Below are positions 46,114-55,410 of a stretch of 64,000 nt of DNA, in pieces. This stretch comes from Rhodoblastus sp963727035 (lineage in GTDB: Bacteria > Pseudomonadota > Alphaproteobacteria > Rhizobiales > Beijerinckiaceae). Under the pieces are notes generated by a model. It was not told the origin of the DNA. It saw nothing but the letters and a program-made list of their open reading frames with translations, and ran no database searches. The stretch lies in contig CAVSEY010000029.1 in assembly GCA_963727035.1 (NCBI GenBank), forward strand, positions 124,001-188,000, read 5' to 3'. Each line of letters starts with the position of its first letter. Position 1 is the first letter of the stretch. The translations under genes and the position numbers were made by a program.

Positions 46114-47361
46114 TCAGTTGAGCGCGCCGATGACGGCGCCGCCCATCAGCGACGCCAGCGTGCCGGCGGCAAGCGCGCGAAAGCCAAGGGCGATGACGTC
46201 ATGCTTGCGTTCGGGCGCCATGGCGCTGAGGCCGCCGACCAGAATGCCGACGGAGCCGAAATTGGCGAAGCCGCACAAGGCATAGAGGAGGATCAGGCGC
46301 GAGCGCGGGCTCAGCGCGTTCGCCGGCGTCGCGGCAAGATCGACATAGGCGATGAATTCGTTAAGGGTGGTTTTGACCCCGAGAAGCCGCGCCGCCGTGT
46401 CGAGATCCGGCGAATCGATGCCGATGAGGAAGGCGAGCGGACGAAAGACCCATGCGAAAATCCGTTGCAGGCTGAGCGGCGCGCCCCAAAAATCCGGCAG
46501 GGCGGCAAGCATCGAATTGACCAGCGCCGCCAGCGCCAGCAGCACGATCAGATGCGCCAGCACATTGATCAAGATCGTCACGCCGTCATTGGTTCCGCGC
46601 GCCAGGGCCTCCAGGGCGTTGCGCGGCGGGTCCTCGATGACGATCGGCGCGTCGCCCTCCGCGCGCGGCGCGAAAGGGACCAGAATGGCGGCGACCGCGA
46701 TCGCCGCAGGCGCCGAGATCAGGGCGGCGGTCAGCACATGCCGGAAGGCGTCGGGAATGACCGCGCCGAGAATATGGCCATAGATCGCCATGACCGAGCC
46801 GGCGATGCCCGCCATGCCGGCGCTCATCAGCGCAAAAAGTTCGCCGCGCTGCATCTGCGCGAGATAGGGGCGGATCAGGATCGGGGATTCGACCATGCCG
46901 ACGAAAAAATTCACCGCCGCGCCGGCGCCGAGCGCGCCGCCGACCCCGACCGCGCGGCGCAGGACAAAAGCCATGCCGGCGACGACTTTCTGCATGATCC
47001 CCCAATGGAACAGTAGCGACGACAGCGCGCCGATGACCAGGATGAGCGGGAAGACCTGAAAGGCCAGCACCAGGCTGGAGCCCTGGCCATTGGGCGCGAA
47101 AGGCAAAGGCGCGCCGCCGAGATAGCCGAAGACGAAGCTGGTTCCCGCCTCGGTCGCGCGGTCGAGCGCGCCCACCCCATTGGCGAGCGCCGCGATGAAC
47201 GCGCCGGCTGGCGGGAATTTCAGGAACAGGACGGCGAGCGCGACTTGCAGGCCTGTTCCGGCGACGACCACCCGCCAGGGAATGGCGCGACGGTCCTCGC
47301 TGAAGAGAAAGGCGAGGCCGAGCAGGCAGGCCACGCCGAAAATTCCACGGAGAAGATTCAT
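46114..47361 (-). CDS. Concentrative nucleoside transporter (NupC/CNT family)
   Basis: 415 residues from ATG 47361 ('MNLLRGIFGVACLLGLAFLF'). N-terminal CNT domain, 'SSLVLAFQVFPLILVIGALSSLLFHWG', 'VESPILIRPYLAQMQRGELFALMSAGMAGIAGSVMAIYG' with the G-x-x-G segments, and 'TTLNEFIAY' plus 'CGFANFGSVGILVGGL'. Na+ or H+-coupled uptake of nucleosides. An apparent long fusion with ChrA comes only from the frameshift in chrA; the two are separate genes. Confidence 0.9.
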   Translation of the reverse strand: MNLLRGIFGVACLLGLAFLFSEDRRAIPWRVVVAGTGLQVALAVLFLKFPPAGAFIAALANGVGALDRATEAGTSFVFGYLGGAPLPFAPNGQGSSLVLAFQVFPLILVIGALSSLLFHWGIMQKVVAGMAFVLRRAVGVGGALGAGAAVNFFVGMVESPILIRPYLAQMQRGELFALMSAGMAGIAGSVMAIYGHILGAVIPDAFRHVLTAALISAPAAIAVAAILVPFAPRAEGDAPIVIEDPPRNALEALARGTNDGVTILINVLAHLIVLLALAALVNSMLAALPDFWGAPLSLQRIFAWVFRPLAFLIGIDSPDLDTAARLLGVKTTLNEFIAYVDLAATPANALSPRSRLILLYALCGFANFGSVGILVGGLSAMAPERKHDVIALGFRALAAGTLASLMGGAVIGALN

Positions 47362-47377
47362 GTCGGAACCGAAATTT

Positions 47378-48558
47378 TCAGACGGACGCCACAAGGGCGC
47401 CCAGAACCACCACGGCCCAGGGCGGGACTTTCCAGGCCGCAAGCAACAGAAGGGCCAGGACGGCCAGAGCGAAATCGCGCGGCGCAGGATCGCGCTGGTC
47501 GAGACCGGATTGTAGAGCGCCGCGAGCAGGAGTCCGACGACGGCGGCGTTGACGCCCTTGAGCGCGGATTGCACATCGGCGCGATGGCGCAAAGCGTCCC
47601 AGAACGGCAAAGCCGCGATCAGCAGCAGGAAGGACGGCAGATAGATGGCGACCAGACACAGAAGGCCGCCCGCCCAGCCGTTCGGGGCGTCCTCCATCGC
47701 GGCTCCCAGATAAGCGGCGAAGGTGAAGAGCGGACCCGGAACCGCCTGCGCGGCGCCATAGCCGGCGAGAAAGGCGTCGTTGCCGATCCAGCCCGGCGGA
47801 ACCACCGCCTGTTGCAGCAAAGGCAGCACGACATGGCCGCCGCCGAACACCAGCGCGCCGGAACGGTAGAAACTGGCGAACAAGGCGAGCGCGTGGCTTG
47901 CGGTCGCTTCCGCCAGCAGGGGGAGGCCGATCAGAAGGAGGACGAACGCGGACGCGGCGGCGGCCGCATGGGCGCGGCTGATGGGAATCAGAAGCGGCCT
48001 GTGCGGGCCGGCGGCGCAGGAGGGCAGCAAGCGCCAGCCAACGAGACCGCCGACGACGATCGCGCCGATCTGGCCGGCGGCCGATGGAAAGGCCAGGGTC
48101 AGGATGGCGGCGGCGACGGCGAGGCTCGCGCGCTCGCGGTCGGGACAAAGGGTCTTCGCCATGCCCCAGACCGCCTGGGCGACCACGGCGACGGCGACGA
48201 TCTTCAGCCCATGCAGCCAGGCGACATGGGAAATGTCGCCGATCCGGCCGAGGCCATAGGCGAAGACGATGAGCGCCAGCGCCGAAGGCAGGGAGAAGCC
48301 CGCCCAGGCGGCGAGGCCGCCGGAAAGACCGGCGCGCGACATGCCCAGCACGATGCCGACCTGGCTGCTCGCCGGACCGGGCAGGAACTGGCACAGGGCG
48401 ACGATGTCGGCATAGGCCTTTTCGTCGAGCCATTTCCGACGCTCGACCAATTCGGCGCGGAAATAGGACAGATGCGCCACCGGTCCGCCGAAACTGGTCA
48501 AGCCCAGCCGCAGGAAAACCGGGAACACCTCGAAACAGGCGGGTCGATCTTTTTTCAC
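47378..48558 (-). pseudogene. chrA: Chromate transporter ChrA (long chain), one frameshift near the 3' end
   Basis: About 393 residues from a GTG at 48558. The two homologous halves are visible: 'LGLTSFGGPVAHLSYFRAELVERRKWLDEKAYADIVALCQFLPGPASSQVG' and 'SGALVFGGGHVVLPLLQQAVVPPGWIGNDAFLAGYGAAQAVPGPLFTFAAYLG'. ChrA exports chromate by anion exchange. A missing G near 47478 shifts the last ~35 codons; the correct ending is 'DFALAVLALLLLAAWKVPP...LVASV' and stop at 47378. As read, the protein would run on into nupC. Confidence 0.85.
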
Positions 48559-48676
48559 ATGGCGATTCCCGGCCGATCGGGCGGCGATCATGACGCGGGC
48601 GCGAAGGGAGCGCAAATCGACAAGGATTTTGTGGCGGCGCCTTGCGGCCGGCCCGTGGCGCGGCCAGATCTGGTCC

Positions 48677-49207
48677 ATGCGCAGCCTCAACCTCGACAAG
48701 GTTTACCAAAAGCTCGAACCCGGCCCGGTCGTGCTGGTGACGACGGCGGAGGGCGGCCGTTTCAACGTCATGACCATGTCCTGGCACATGATGGTGGAGT
48801 TCAATCCGCCGCTGATCGCCTGCGTCGTCAGCGAGGCCAATTTTTCCCATCGGGCGCTGAAGAAAACCGGCGAATGCGTCATCGCGATCCCGCCCGCCGA
48901 TCTTGCCGAGACGGTCGTCGCCATCGGCAATTGCTCGGGCCGCGAGGTCGACAAATTCGCGCGTTTCGGCCTGAGGGCCTTACCGGGCCGCGAGGTTTCG
49001 GCGCCGCGGATCGCGCAATGTATCGTCAATATAGAATGCAAGCTTGTGGATCGGGCGCTGGTCGCGCGCTATAACCTGTTCATTCTCGAGGCGGTGAAGG
49101 CCTGGATCGATCCGCAGCGGGCGAGGGAGAAAACCTTGCACCATTGCGGCTACGGCCGTTTTCTGCTCGACGGCGAGGAGTTGCGGCTGCGATCCGCCAA
49201 GGCTTGA
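48677..49207 (+). CDS. Flavin reductase-like domain protein
   Basis: 176 residues from ATG 48677. FMN-binding split barrel: 'PVVLVTTAEGGRFNVMTMSWHMMVEFNPPLIACVVSEANFSHRALKKTGECVIAIP' is the flavin reductase-like core, then 'VDKFARFGL' and 'CIVNIECKLVD'. Typical size. It probably uses NAD(P)H to reduce FMN, or acts on a small substrate. Divergent from chrA. Flavin reductase next to chrA may link chromate handling and reduction (inference). Confidence 0.85.
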   Translation: MRSLNLDKVYQKLEPGPVVLVTTAEGGRFNVMTMSWHMMVEFNPPLIACVVSEANFSHRALKKTGECVIAIPPADLAETVVAIGNCSGREVDKFARFGLRALPGREVSAPRIAQCIVNIECKLVDRALVARYNLFILEAVKAWIDPQRAREKTLHHCGYGRFLLDGEELRLRSAKA

Positions 49208-49245
49208 TCACGAAACATTTTCAACCAGCAAAAAGGAGAGCGGAT

Positions 49246-49515
49246 ATGACGGTTTATCGCCTGGCGCCGATCGACGGCGACCATTCGTCGTGGAAATATT
49301 CGGTCGAGAAAGCCCATGTCTGGGCCTGCGCCCAGACCCCGGCCGACGCCCGCGACCTCGTCGCCGCCAAAACCGGCTTTTTCAGACTGGCCGAGCCGGG
49401 CGCCGTCTCGCCCTGGAAGGACGAGCGCGTGACCTCCTGCGTCGAGGAGCCGACCATGACTTATCCCAGCCCGGGCGATGTCATCCGCGAGGACGGCAGC
49501 CGGGTTGCCGATTGA
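49246..49515 (+). CDS. Conserved hypothetical small protein
   Basis: 89 residues from ATG 49246, with a good AAAAGGAGAG ribosome site. Sequence 'VYRLAPIDGDHSSWKYSVEKAHVWACAQTPADARDLVAAKTGFF' is globular and has Trp/Cys residues; it ends 'TYPSPGDVIREDGSRVAD'. No named domain is recognised. It begins 36 bp after the flavin reductase gene. Confidence 0.7.
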   Translation: MTVYRLAPIDGDHSSWKYSVEKAHVWACAQTPADARDLVAAKTGFFRLAEPGAVSPWKDERVTSCVEEPTMTYPSPGDVIREDGSRVAD

Positions 49516-49611
49516 ACTTCTCCCTACGTCTGGCGGCGTCGCCGTTTGTTTACTTTCCGGCGCGCGCCGCTGCGCGCTTAGCGCGCTTTATCCGACAAAT
49601 ACAATCTCAGG

Positions 49612-52032
49612 TTGATCTGTTGTTTACCTCGCGCCGCTAATGTCGGCGCGCTTGCGGCCATTGCGGCGCAAGGCCGCAGTTCGGTGCGAGGTTCAGCGTT
49701 GACGACAGTTTCAGCCGCGTCGCGTTCTCACCAGGGCGCCGATCCGTTCGTGGCCGCGCGCGGCGGCGAGGAAGCGCGAGGGCTGGCCGACGGCGGCCTG
49801 ATCATGGACGCCGTGCCGGCCCTGACGCTCGGAGGAACGCTTCTCGGCGGCGATTTCGGCGTGCTCGTCAGCGTTGCGGCCTGGATTCTGCTGGTGGCGG
49901 CGGCCGCCAAGATAGCGGTCGAGACGCTGGGGTCGAGGCTGGGCGACGGACCGGGCGCGCTCCCGGCCGCGCGAGGCGTCGCCATGATCGCCGTTGCGGC
50001 GGCGCTCGGCTTCGTGACGCTCGCCGCCGCCATTTCGGGCGCGCCCGATTCGTTCCGCATCGCGGCGGCGATCTCCACCTTCAGCTATGTCGTCCTGACC
50101 GCCGAGCGCAACAATGCGCCGGCGAATATTGTCGATCTCCAGGCGCTTGCCGCCTTCGGACTGTTCGCGGCCGGGCTCGCGGTCAACTGGGACCGCCATG
50201 CGCCGGTCGCGCTGGCGGCGGCGCTCAGCGTCGGCTTTTCCCTTTTCCTCGCCACGCGGCGGCGCGCCCGGATGAACGCCAGGGCGCAAGAGGCGGAACG
50301 CCAGTTCACGGCGGCGCTGAACGGCATGAGCCAATGCGTCGGCATGTTCGACGCCTCCGGCCGGCTGATCGCCTGCAACAGCCAGTTCCTGCGCATGTTC
50401 CGCCTACCGGGCCAATCCGCGCGCGGGCTGGCGGCCGAGGAGCTGCTCGCCAGGAAGCTTGGAGTCCGGCCCAAGGCCGCGCAAAGCATGGAAATCCTGT
50501 GCGACGCGGCGCGCCACATGGCGCGCCGCCGCGCCCGTTTCACCGAAGCCGTCGATCTGATCGACGACCGCTGCATGGAATTCACCTTCCAGCCGGTCCC
50601 GGACGGCTTTTCCCTTCTGATCGAGGATTGCACCGCGCGCCGGCAGTCGGAGCGCCGCGCCGAGCGTCTGTCGCGCCTCGACGATCTGACCGGCCTCGCC
50701 AACCGCGCCAGTTTCCGCGAGGAGCTGGAGCGGGCGACCGCGGCGACGGACGAGAACGCGCCGCCTTTCGCGGTGATGCTGATCGATCTCGACCGTTTCA
50801 AGCATGTCAACGATTCCCTTGGACATCCGACCGGCGACAAGCTGCTTCAACGGGTCGCCAAACGGATGGGCGAAATGGCGGGGGAGGGCGACACGGTGGC
50901 TCGGCTCGGCGGCGACGAATTCGTCGTCCTGCGCCGTTGCGAACGCGACGAGGCGGGCCTGTTCGCGGCGCAGGCGGTCGAAGCCCTCAGCGAGCCCTAC
51001 CATATCGACAGCGCGAAACTGATCATCGGCGCCTCGATCGGCATAGCCATGGCGCCGCGCGACGGCGCCAACGCCGCCGAACTGATGAAGGCCGCCGACA
51101 TGGCGCTTTACGCAGCCAAGGACGCAGGACGCGGCGCGCATCGCTTCTTCGACAAGAGCATGGCGGATAACGCGCTGCGCAAGCAGGAGCTCGAACACGA
51201 TCTGCGCATCGGCATCGGCCGCAACGAGCTCGAGGTCCATTACCAGCCGATCGTCAGCCTCGCCAGGCGGCGGATTTCCGCCTGCGAGGCGCTGGTGCGC
51301 TGGCGCCATCCCACCCAGGGCATGGTGTCGCCGGGCGAATTCATGGAAATCGCGGAAGACTCCGGCGTCGTCATCCAGCTCGGCGAATGGGTGCTGCGCC
51401 AGGCCTGTCTCGACGCCAGATCCTGGCCGCGCGAGGTGAGGCTGGCGGTCAATTTTTCGGCGATCCAGTTCACGCGCGGCAATGTCGCCGAAATGGTGCG
51501 CCGGGTGCTCAAGGAGACCAAATTCCCCTCGGTGCGCCTGGAGATGGAAATCACGGAATCGGTGTTGATGCATGACGCCGATTCCGTTCTCGCGACCATC
51601 GACGAAATGCGCGACATGGGGGTGCGCGTCGCGCTCGACGATTTCGGCACCGGCTATTCGTCGCTGGCCTATCTCAGCCGCTTCCGGCCCAACAAGGTCA
51701 AGATCGACCAGAGCTTCGTCCGCGACATGGACAAGAACGGCACGTCGCTGGCGATCATCAAGGCGGTCAAGGCGATCGTGTCGGAGCTGGGCATAGACAT
51801 GCTGGTCGAAGGCGTCGAAACCATGGAGCAGTTCGAAATCCTGCGCGCCAACGGGGCGGACGAGGCCCAGGGCTATCTTTTCAGCAAGCCGCGTCCCGCC
51901 GCGGAAATCGCGCGCCTGATCTCCGACCCCGCGCAGCTGGTGCGCGGCCGCAAATTGATCACCGAAGCCGCCGCGCCCTGGGCGAAATCCTTCGAGCGCG
52001 TCAACCCGTCGGTCGCGCAGAGCGTGAACTGA
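49612..52032 (+). CDS. Membrane GGDEF-EAL protein (c-di-GMP synthase/phosphodiesterase)
   Basis: Up to 806 residues; the first ~60 are unconvincing, and starts at ~49698 (TTG) or 49804 (ATG) are more likely. N-terminal ~4-5 membrane helices (~75-220), a PAS-like segment ('GMSQCVGMFDASGRLIACNSQFLRMF'), GGDEF domain with intact 'RLGGDEFV', then EAL domain ('ACEALVRWRHP', 'NFSAIQF', 'EITESVLM', 'ALDDFGTGYSSL', 'KIDQSFV', 'VEGVE'). Both active-site motif sets look intact. Controls attachment or EPS output (inference). Confidence 0.92.
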   Translation: MICCLPRAANVGALAAIAAQGRSSVRGSALTTVSAASRSHQGADPFVAARGGEEARGLADGGLIMDAVPALTLGGTLLGGDFGVLVSVAAWILLVAAAAKIAVETLGSRLGDGPGALPAARGVAMIAVAAALGFVTLAAAISGAPDSFRIAAAISTFSYVVLTAERNNAPANIVDLQALAAFGLFAAGLAVNWDRHAPVALAAALSVGFSLFLATRRRARMNARAQEAERQFTAALNGMSQCVGMFDASGRLIACNSQFLRMFRLPGQSARGLAAEELLARKLGVRPKAAQSMEILCDAARHMARRRARFTEAVDLIDDRCMEFTFQPVPDGFSLLIEDCTARRQSERRAERLSRLDDLTGLANRASFREELERATAATDENAPPFAVMLIDLDRFKHVNDSLGHPTGDKLLQRVAKRMGEMAGEGDTVARLGGDEFVVLRRCERDEAGLFAAQAVEALSEPYHIDSAKLIIGASIGIAMAPRDGANAAELMKAADMALYAAKDAGRGAHRFFDKSMADNALRKQELEHDLRIGIGRNELEVHYQPIVSLARRRISACEALVRWRHPTQGMVSPGEFMEIAEDSGVVIQLGEWVLRQACLDARSWPREVRLAVNFSAIQFTRGNVAEMVRRVLKETKFPSVRLEMEITESVLMHDADSVLATIDEMRDMGVRVALDDFGTGYSSLAYLSRFRPNKVKIDQSFVRDMDKNGTSLAIIKAVKAIVSELGIDMLVEGVETMEQFEILRANGADEAQGYLFSKPRPAAEIARLISDPAQLVRGRKLITEAAAPWAKSFERVNPSVAQSVN

Positions 52033-52844
52033 TCCCTGCCGCCGAACAGCGCAGGGAATGGCGCATGGGCGTTTTCTTCGAGCCGAAACGTGCGGAGCCG
52101 GAGCGCCGACCATACATAAGATTAAAGTTTAATATAATATTGTCATATTAAACAGATAGTTGCTAACTATTTCTCAGCTACAGATGTCGATGATCGTCGA
52201 TCAGGAGGCTCCCGGCCGGAACGGCCGATTGCGTCGAGGTGAGCCGAACAGGCCGAAAAAACAACCCGCGCGCGCGGGCTGGGAAAGTCAGAGCCGAGCC
52301 CGTCAGAAATCCAAGGCACGAGGGCGTCGGACACACGGTTCATCGACGCAAGGAAAAGGAGAAAACACGCGCGATCACGGAAATTTTATTCGACTATAGT
52401 GACCTGTTCCCTTTGCGAAAGGCGCGTCCCGCGAGCTTTCGGCCGATCGAGCGCCCGGCGGCGAAAGGCGTATCGCCAGCGGCGTTTTTTGGACCCGACA
52501 CAAGCGATTCGGCCGCCTTGCAGGCGTCGGCGCGCCGGGCGACGGGCATTTCGCGAAATTGTGGTCCCGATGGAATATAAGTCTTCAGCTGGCGCCGGGG
52601 CGCAGGAACGCGCGCGAATGCCGGCATTTTTAGCAGTCAAGGCGCGTTTTGCGATCGAATAAATCTAGCCAGACGGCGCCCTTTGCTGCTAAAAGGTAAT
52701 TGCGCGGGCTTTGGACTGAAAATTCGGACACCATCGTCTGGCGAATCCCGGCGGTCAATTACGACCGTCGCGGGGCGGGGCGTCGTCCGGCTTCACTGGT
52801 AGGCTGGCGGCGGAATTGAAATTGGTGGAGAACTAAAGGCGGAC
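52033..52844. other. Intergenic region of ~800 bp before the cold-shock gene
   Basis: Contains an AT-rich stretch (~52115-52175) and short open frames (52160-52399, 52399-52662) lacking domains. Cold-shock genes usually have long structured leaders, so part is probably 5' UTR; no RNA gene is recognised. Confidence 0.4.
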
Positions 52845-53522
52845 ATGAGCAAAGGTAAAGATTTTCGAGGACCCCGTAAGCGCGGTTTTGATGACGACGG
52901 GCCCTCTCCTTACGACAATCCGCGCCAATTTCGTCAACCCCGCGCCTTCGATCGCCCGCCAATTGGCGGCGGTTTCGGGGGAGAGTTCATGCCCCCGTCG
53001 GCTACGGGCGCCAGCGCAGCCAATTCCGTCGATGCGGTCGTGAAATGGTTCAAGGGCGACAAGGGCTTCGGCTTTGTGGAGCTCGCCAACGCCGGCGGCG
53101 ACGCCTTCCTGCATGTCGGCGCACTGCAATCGGCCGGCTTTGAAAGCGTTCCTCCGGGCGCCAAGCTGAAGGTTCTGGTCGCCAATGGCGTCAAGGGCCA
53201 GCAGGTGACCCGGGTTCTGGAAGTGGACACCGCCGGCGCCGCCGAGCGCGCGCCGCAGCGCACGTTCGATCCGTCGCGGCCAGCGCCGCGCCGGCAGCCC
53301 GACGTCAGCAATGCGGTGGAATTGCAAGGCGCGGTCAAATGGTTCGACGGCGCCAAGGGCTTTGGCTTCGTCCAGGCCAATGACGGCGGCAAGGACGTTT
53401 TCGTCCACATTTCCATCCTCGGCAAGGCGGGGATCTCCGCGCTTCCCGAAGGCCAGCCCGTGACCATGAAGGTCGTGGACACCCAGAAGGGTCGCGAAGC
53501 GGTCGCCATCGCGCTCGCCTGA
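52845..53522 (+). CDS. Double cold-shock domain protein
   Basis: 225 residues. An N-terminal Arg/Gly/Pro-rich tail (~1-55) precedes two CSDs: (1) 'VVKWFKGDKGFGFVELANAGGDAFLHVGAL', with RNP-like 'KGFGFV' and 'FLHV'; (2) 'AVKWFDGAKGFGFVQANDGGKDVFVHISIL', with both RNP motifs. Tandem CSDs are frequent in alphaproteobacteria. RNA/ssDNA binding, likely antitermination or RNA chaperone at low temperature. No operon partner. Confidence 0.93.
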   Translation: MSKGKDFRGPRKRGFDDDGPSPYDNPRQFRQPRAFDRPPIGGGFGGEFMPPSATGASAANSVDAVVKWFKGDKGFGFVELANAGGDAFLHVGALQSAGFESVPPGAKLKVLVANGVKGQQVTRVLEVDTAGAAERAPQRTFDPSRPAPRRQPDVSNAVELQGAVKWFDGAKGFGFVQANDGGKDVFVHISILGKAGISALPEGQPVTMKVVDTQKGREAVAIALA

Positions 53523-53534
53523 GGGGGACCCCTG

Positions 53535-53625
53535 ATCGGTCTCGCGCTTCGCGCGAGCCGCCTTTTCCCGCAAGGGGAGCATCGGTCTCGCGCTTCGCGC
53601 GAGCCGCCTTCTCCCGCAAGGGGAG
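53535..53625. repeat. Tandem repeat of a 45-bp hairpin unit (two copies)
   Basis: Units 53535-53579 and 53581-53625 differ by one base (period 46 bp). Each contains the self-complementary CTCGCGCTTCGCGCGAG. The paired hairpins sit right after the cold-shock stop codon and may stabilise the mRNA 3' end. Confidence 0.85.
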
Positions 53626-53654
53626 ATGGAACCCTGGGCCTTTTCGTCAATCTG

Positions 53655-53679
53655 AGCAGGGCCAAAGCCCTGCTCTTTT
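53655..53679 (+). terminator. Rho-independent terminator
   Basis: Stem AGCAGGGC (53655-53662) / GCCCTGCT (53667-53674) with a CAAA loop, then CTTTTC. It ends the cold-shock transcript 17 bp before the mazG start. Confidence 0.82.
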
Positions 53680-53695
53680 CATTTGGGAAACCTTC

Positions 53696-54616
53696 ATGCA
53701 GCCGTCGCGCGACATCGAGCGCCTTCTCGAAATCATGGCCGCCCTGCGCACGCCGAAAACCGGCTGCGCCTGGGATCTGGCGCAGGACTTCAAGAGCATT
53801 GCGCCCTATGCGATCGAGGAAGCCTGCGAGGTGGTGGACGCCATCGAACGCGAGGATTTCATCGACCTGCGCGACGAACTCGGCGACCTGCTGCTGCAGG
53901 TGGTGTTCCACGCGCAAATGGCGCGCGAGGGCGGATTGTTCGATTTCGGCGGGGTGGTCGAAGCCGTCACGACCAAGATGATCCGCCGGCATCCTCATGT
54001 GTTCGGTGAGCCGGCGCAGCGCACGCCCGAGGCGGTCGAAGGCGCCTGGGCGGAGATCAAGGCGCAGGAAAAGGCGGAAAAGGCGGCGGCGCGGCGCGCG
54101 GCGGGCCTGCCGGAACAGGCGCGCAACGGCCATCTCGCCGATGTTCCCGTGGTCTTGCCGGCCCTGACCCGGGCGGTCAAATTGCAGGAAAAGGCCTCCA
54201 AGGTCGGTTTCGACTGGAACGACGCGCGGCTGGTGCTGGCGAAGATTCGCGAAGAATGCGACGAGGTCGAGGAGGCGCTCGACCGTGGCGACATGGCCCA
54301 TGTCGCCGATGAGGTCGGCGACGTTCTTTTCGCGGTCGCCAATCTCGCGCGCCACGCCAAGACCGATCCGGATACGGCCTTGCGCGGCTGCAACGCCAAA
54401 TTCGAGCGCCGCTTCCTCCATATAGAGCGGGAGCTGGAGCGTCAGGGGCGGCGACTCGGCGAAGTCCCGCTCGCCGAAATGGACGCCTTGTGGGACGAGG
54501 CCAAGGAGAAGGAGCGCCAGGCCTCGCCTTCGCTCCAGACGGCCAAAATTTCGCTTTCCAATCGTGCGACGGCCTTGCGCGATGCTGAGAAAACGCCGAA
54601 AACCGGCGCGCGATAA
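53696..54616 (+). CDS. mazG: Nucleoside triphosphate pyrophosphohydrolase MazG
   Basis: 306 residues. Two MazG-type halves: 'CAWDLAQDFKSIAPYAIEEACEVVDAIEREDFIDLRDELGDLLLQVVFHAQM' with the EExxE/ExxD Mg-binding residues, and 'VGFDWNDARLVLAKIREECDEVEEALDRGDMAHVADEVGDVLFAVANLARH' with the same set. It hydrolyses NTPs to NMPs and PPi, and can lower alarmone precursors. The gene is 11 bp before lepB. Confidence 0.95.
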   Translation: MQPSRDIERLLEIMAALRTPKTGCAWDLAQDFKSIAPYAIEEACEVVDAIEREDFIDLRDELGDLLLQVVFHAQMAREGGLFDFGGVVEAVTTKMIRRHPHVFGEPAQRTPEAVEGAWAEIKAQEKAEKAAARRAAGLPEQARNGHLADVPVVLPALTRAVKLQEKASKVGFDWNDARLVLAKIREECDEVEEALDRGDMAHVADEVGDVLFAVANLARHAKTDPDTALRGCNAKFERRFLHIERELERQGRRLGEVPLAEMDALWDEAKEKERQASPSLQTAKISLSNRATALRDAEKTPKTGAR

Positions 54617-54627
54617 CGGAACCAGAA

Positions 54628-55410
54628 ATGAGCGAATCCATGAGCGACAGAGCGCCCGCCGCCCGGAAATCAGAAGGCGGACTCGGCGAAACCATCATCG
54701 TGATCCTGCAGGCGCTGGCGATCGCTCTTGTCGTGCGCACCTTCCTGTTCCAGCCTTTCAACATTCCCTCGGGCTCGATGATCCCGACGCTGGACATCGG
54801 CGATTATCTCTTCGTCTCGAAATTCAGCTACGGCTATTCGCGCTATTCCTTCCCCTTCGGCTTTCCGCCCTTTCAGGGCCGCGTTTTCGCTTCGGCGCCA
54901 AATCGCGGCGATGTCGTGGTGTTCAAGCTGCCGCGCGACAACGAGACCGACTATATCAAGCGCGTGATCGGCCTGCCCGGCGACAAGATCGAGATGAAAA
55001 AGGGCCGGCTCTATATCAACGACCAGGAAGTTCCGCGCGAGCCGATCAAGCAAGTCGAGACCGACGACCTTTACGGCCATTTCGGCACTGTCCCGACCTA
55101 CAAGGAAATTCTGCCCAACGGGGTTGCGCACAGGATCATCGAAGTCCAGGGCGACGACGGTTTCAACGACAACGCCGGGCCGTTCCTGGTGCCGCCCAAC
55201 CATTATTTCATGATGGGCGACAATCGCGACAATTCCACCGACTCGCGCGTTCCGCAGGACCAGGGCGGCGTCGGCTATGTTCCGTTCGAGAATATCGAGG
55301 GCCGGGCGGAAATAATCTTCTTTTCGGTCGGCGACGGCGCGGCCGCCTGGCAATTCTGGCGCTGGCCCTGGACCCTGCGCGTCAATCGCATCTTCAAAGT
55401 GGTCCGATGA
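54628..55410 (+). CDS. lepB: Signal peptidase I
   Basis: 260 residues. One N-terminal membrane helix (~21-41), then the catalytic Ser in 'PSGSMIPTL' (Ser50) and general-base Lys in 'DYIKRVIGLPGDKI' (Lys111), and 'MMGDNRDNSTDSRV' (box E). Cleaves leader peptides at the periplasmic face. A second ATG at residue 5 is a possible start. Its stop overlaps the rnc start (ATGA), the usual alphaproteobacterial arrangement. Confidence 0.96.
   Translation: MSESMSDRAPAARKSEGGLGETIIVILQALAIALVVRTFLFQPFNIPSGSMIPTLDIGDYLFVSKFSYGYSRYSFPFGFPPFQGRVFASAPNRGDVVVFKLPRDNETDYIKRVIGLPGDKIEMKKGRLYINDQEVPREPIKQVETDDLYGHFGTVPTYKEILPNGVAHRIIEVQGDDGFNDNAGPFLVPPNHYFMMGDNRDNSTDSRVPQDQGGVGYVPFENIEGRAEIIFFSVGDGAAAWQFWRWPWTLRVNRIFKVVR

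Noticed and set aside
46114..48699. An 861-residue ChrA-NupC fusion protein
   Set aside because: The ChrA C-terminus is found in the neighbouring frame; the fusion results from a single-base shift.
50404..52113. 569-codon minus-strand frame over the GGDEF-EAL gene
   Set aside because: No domains; plus strand has intact GGDEF and EAL motifs.
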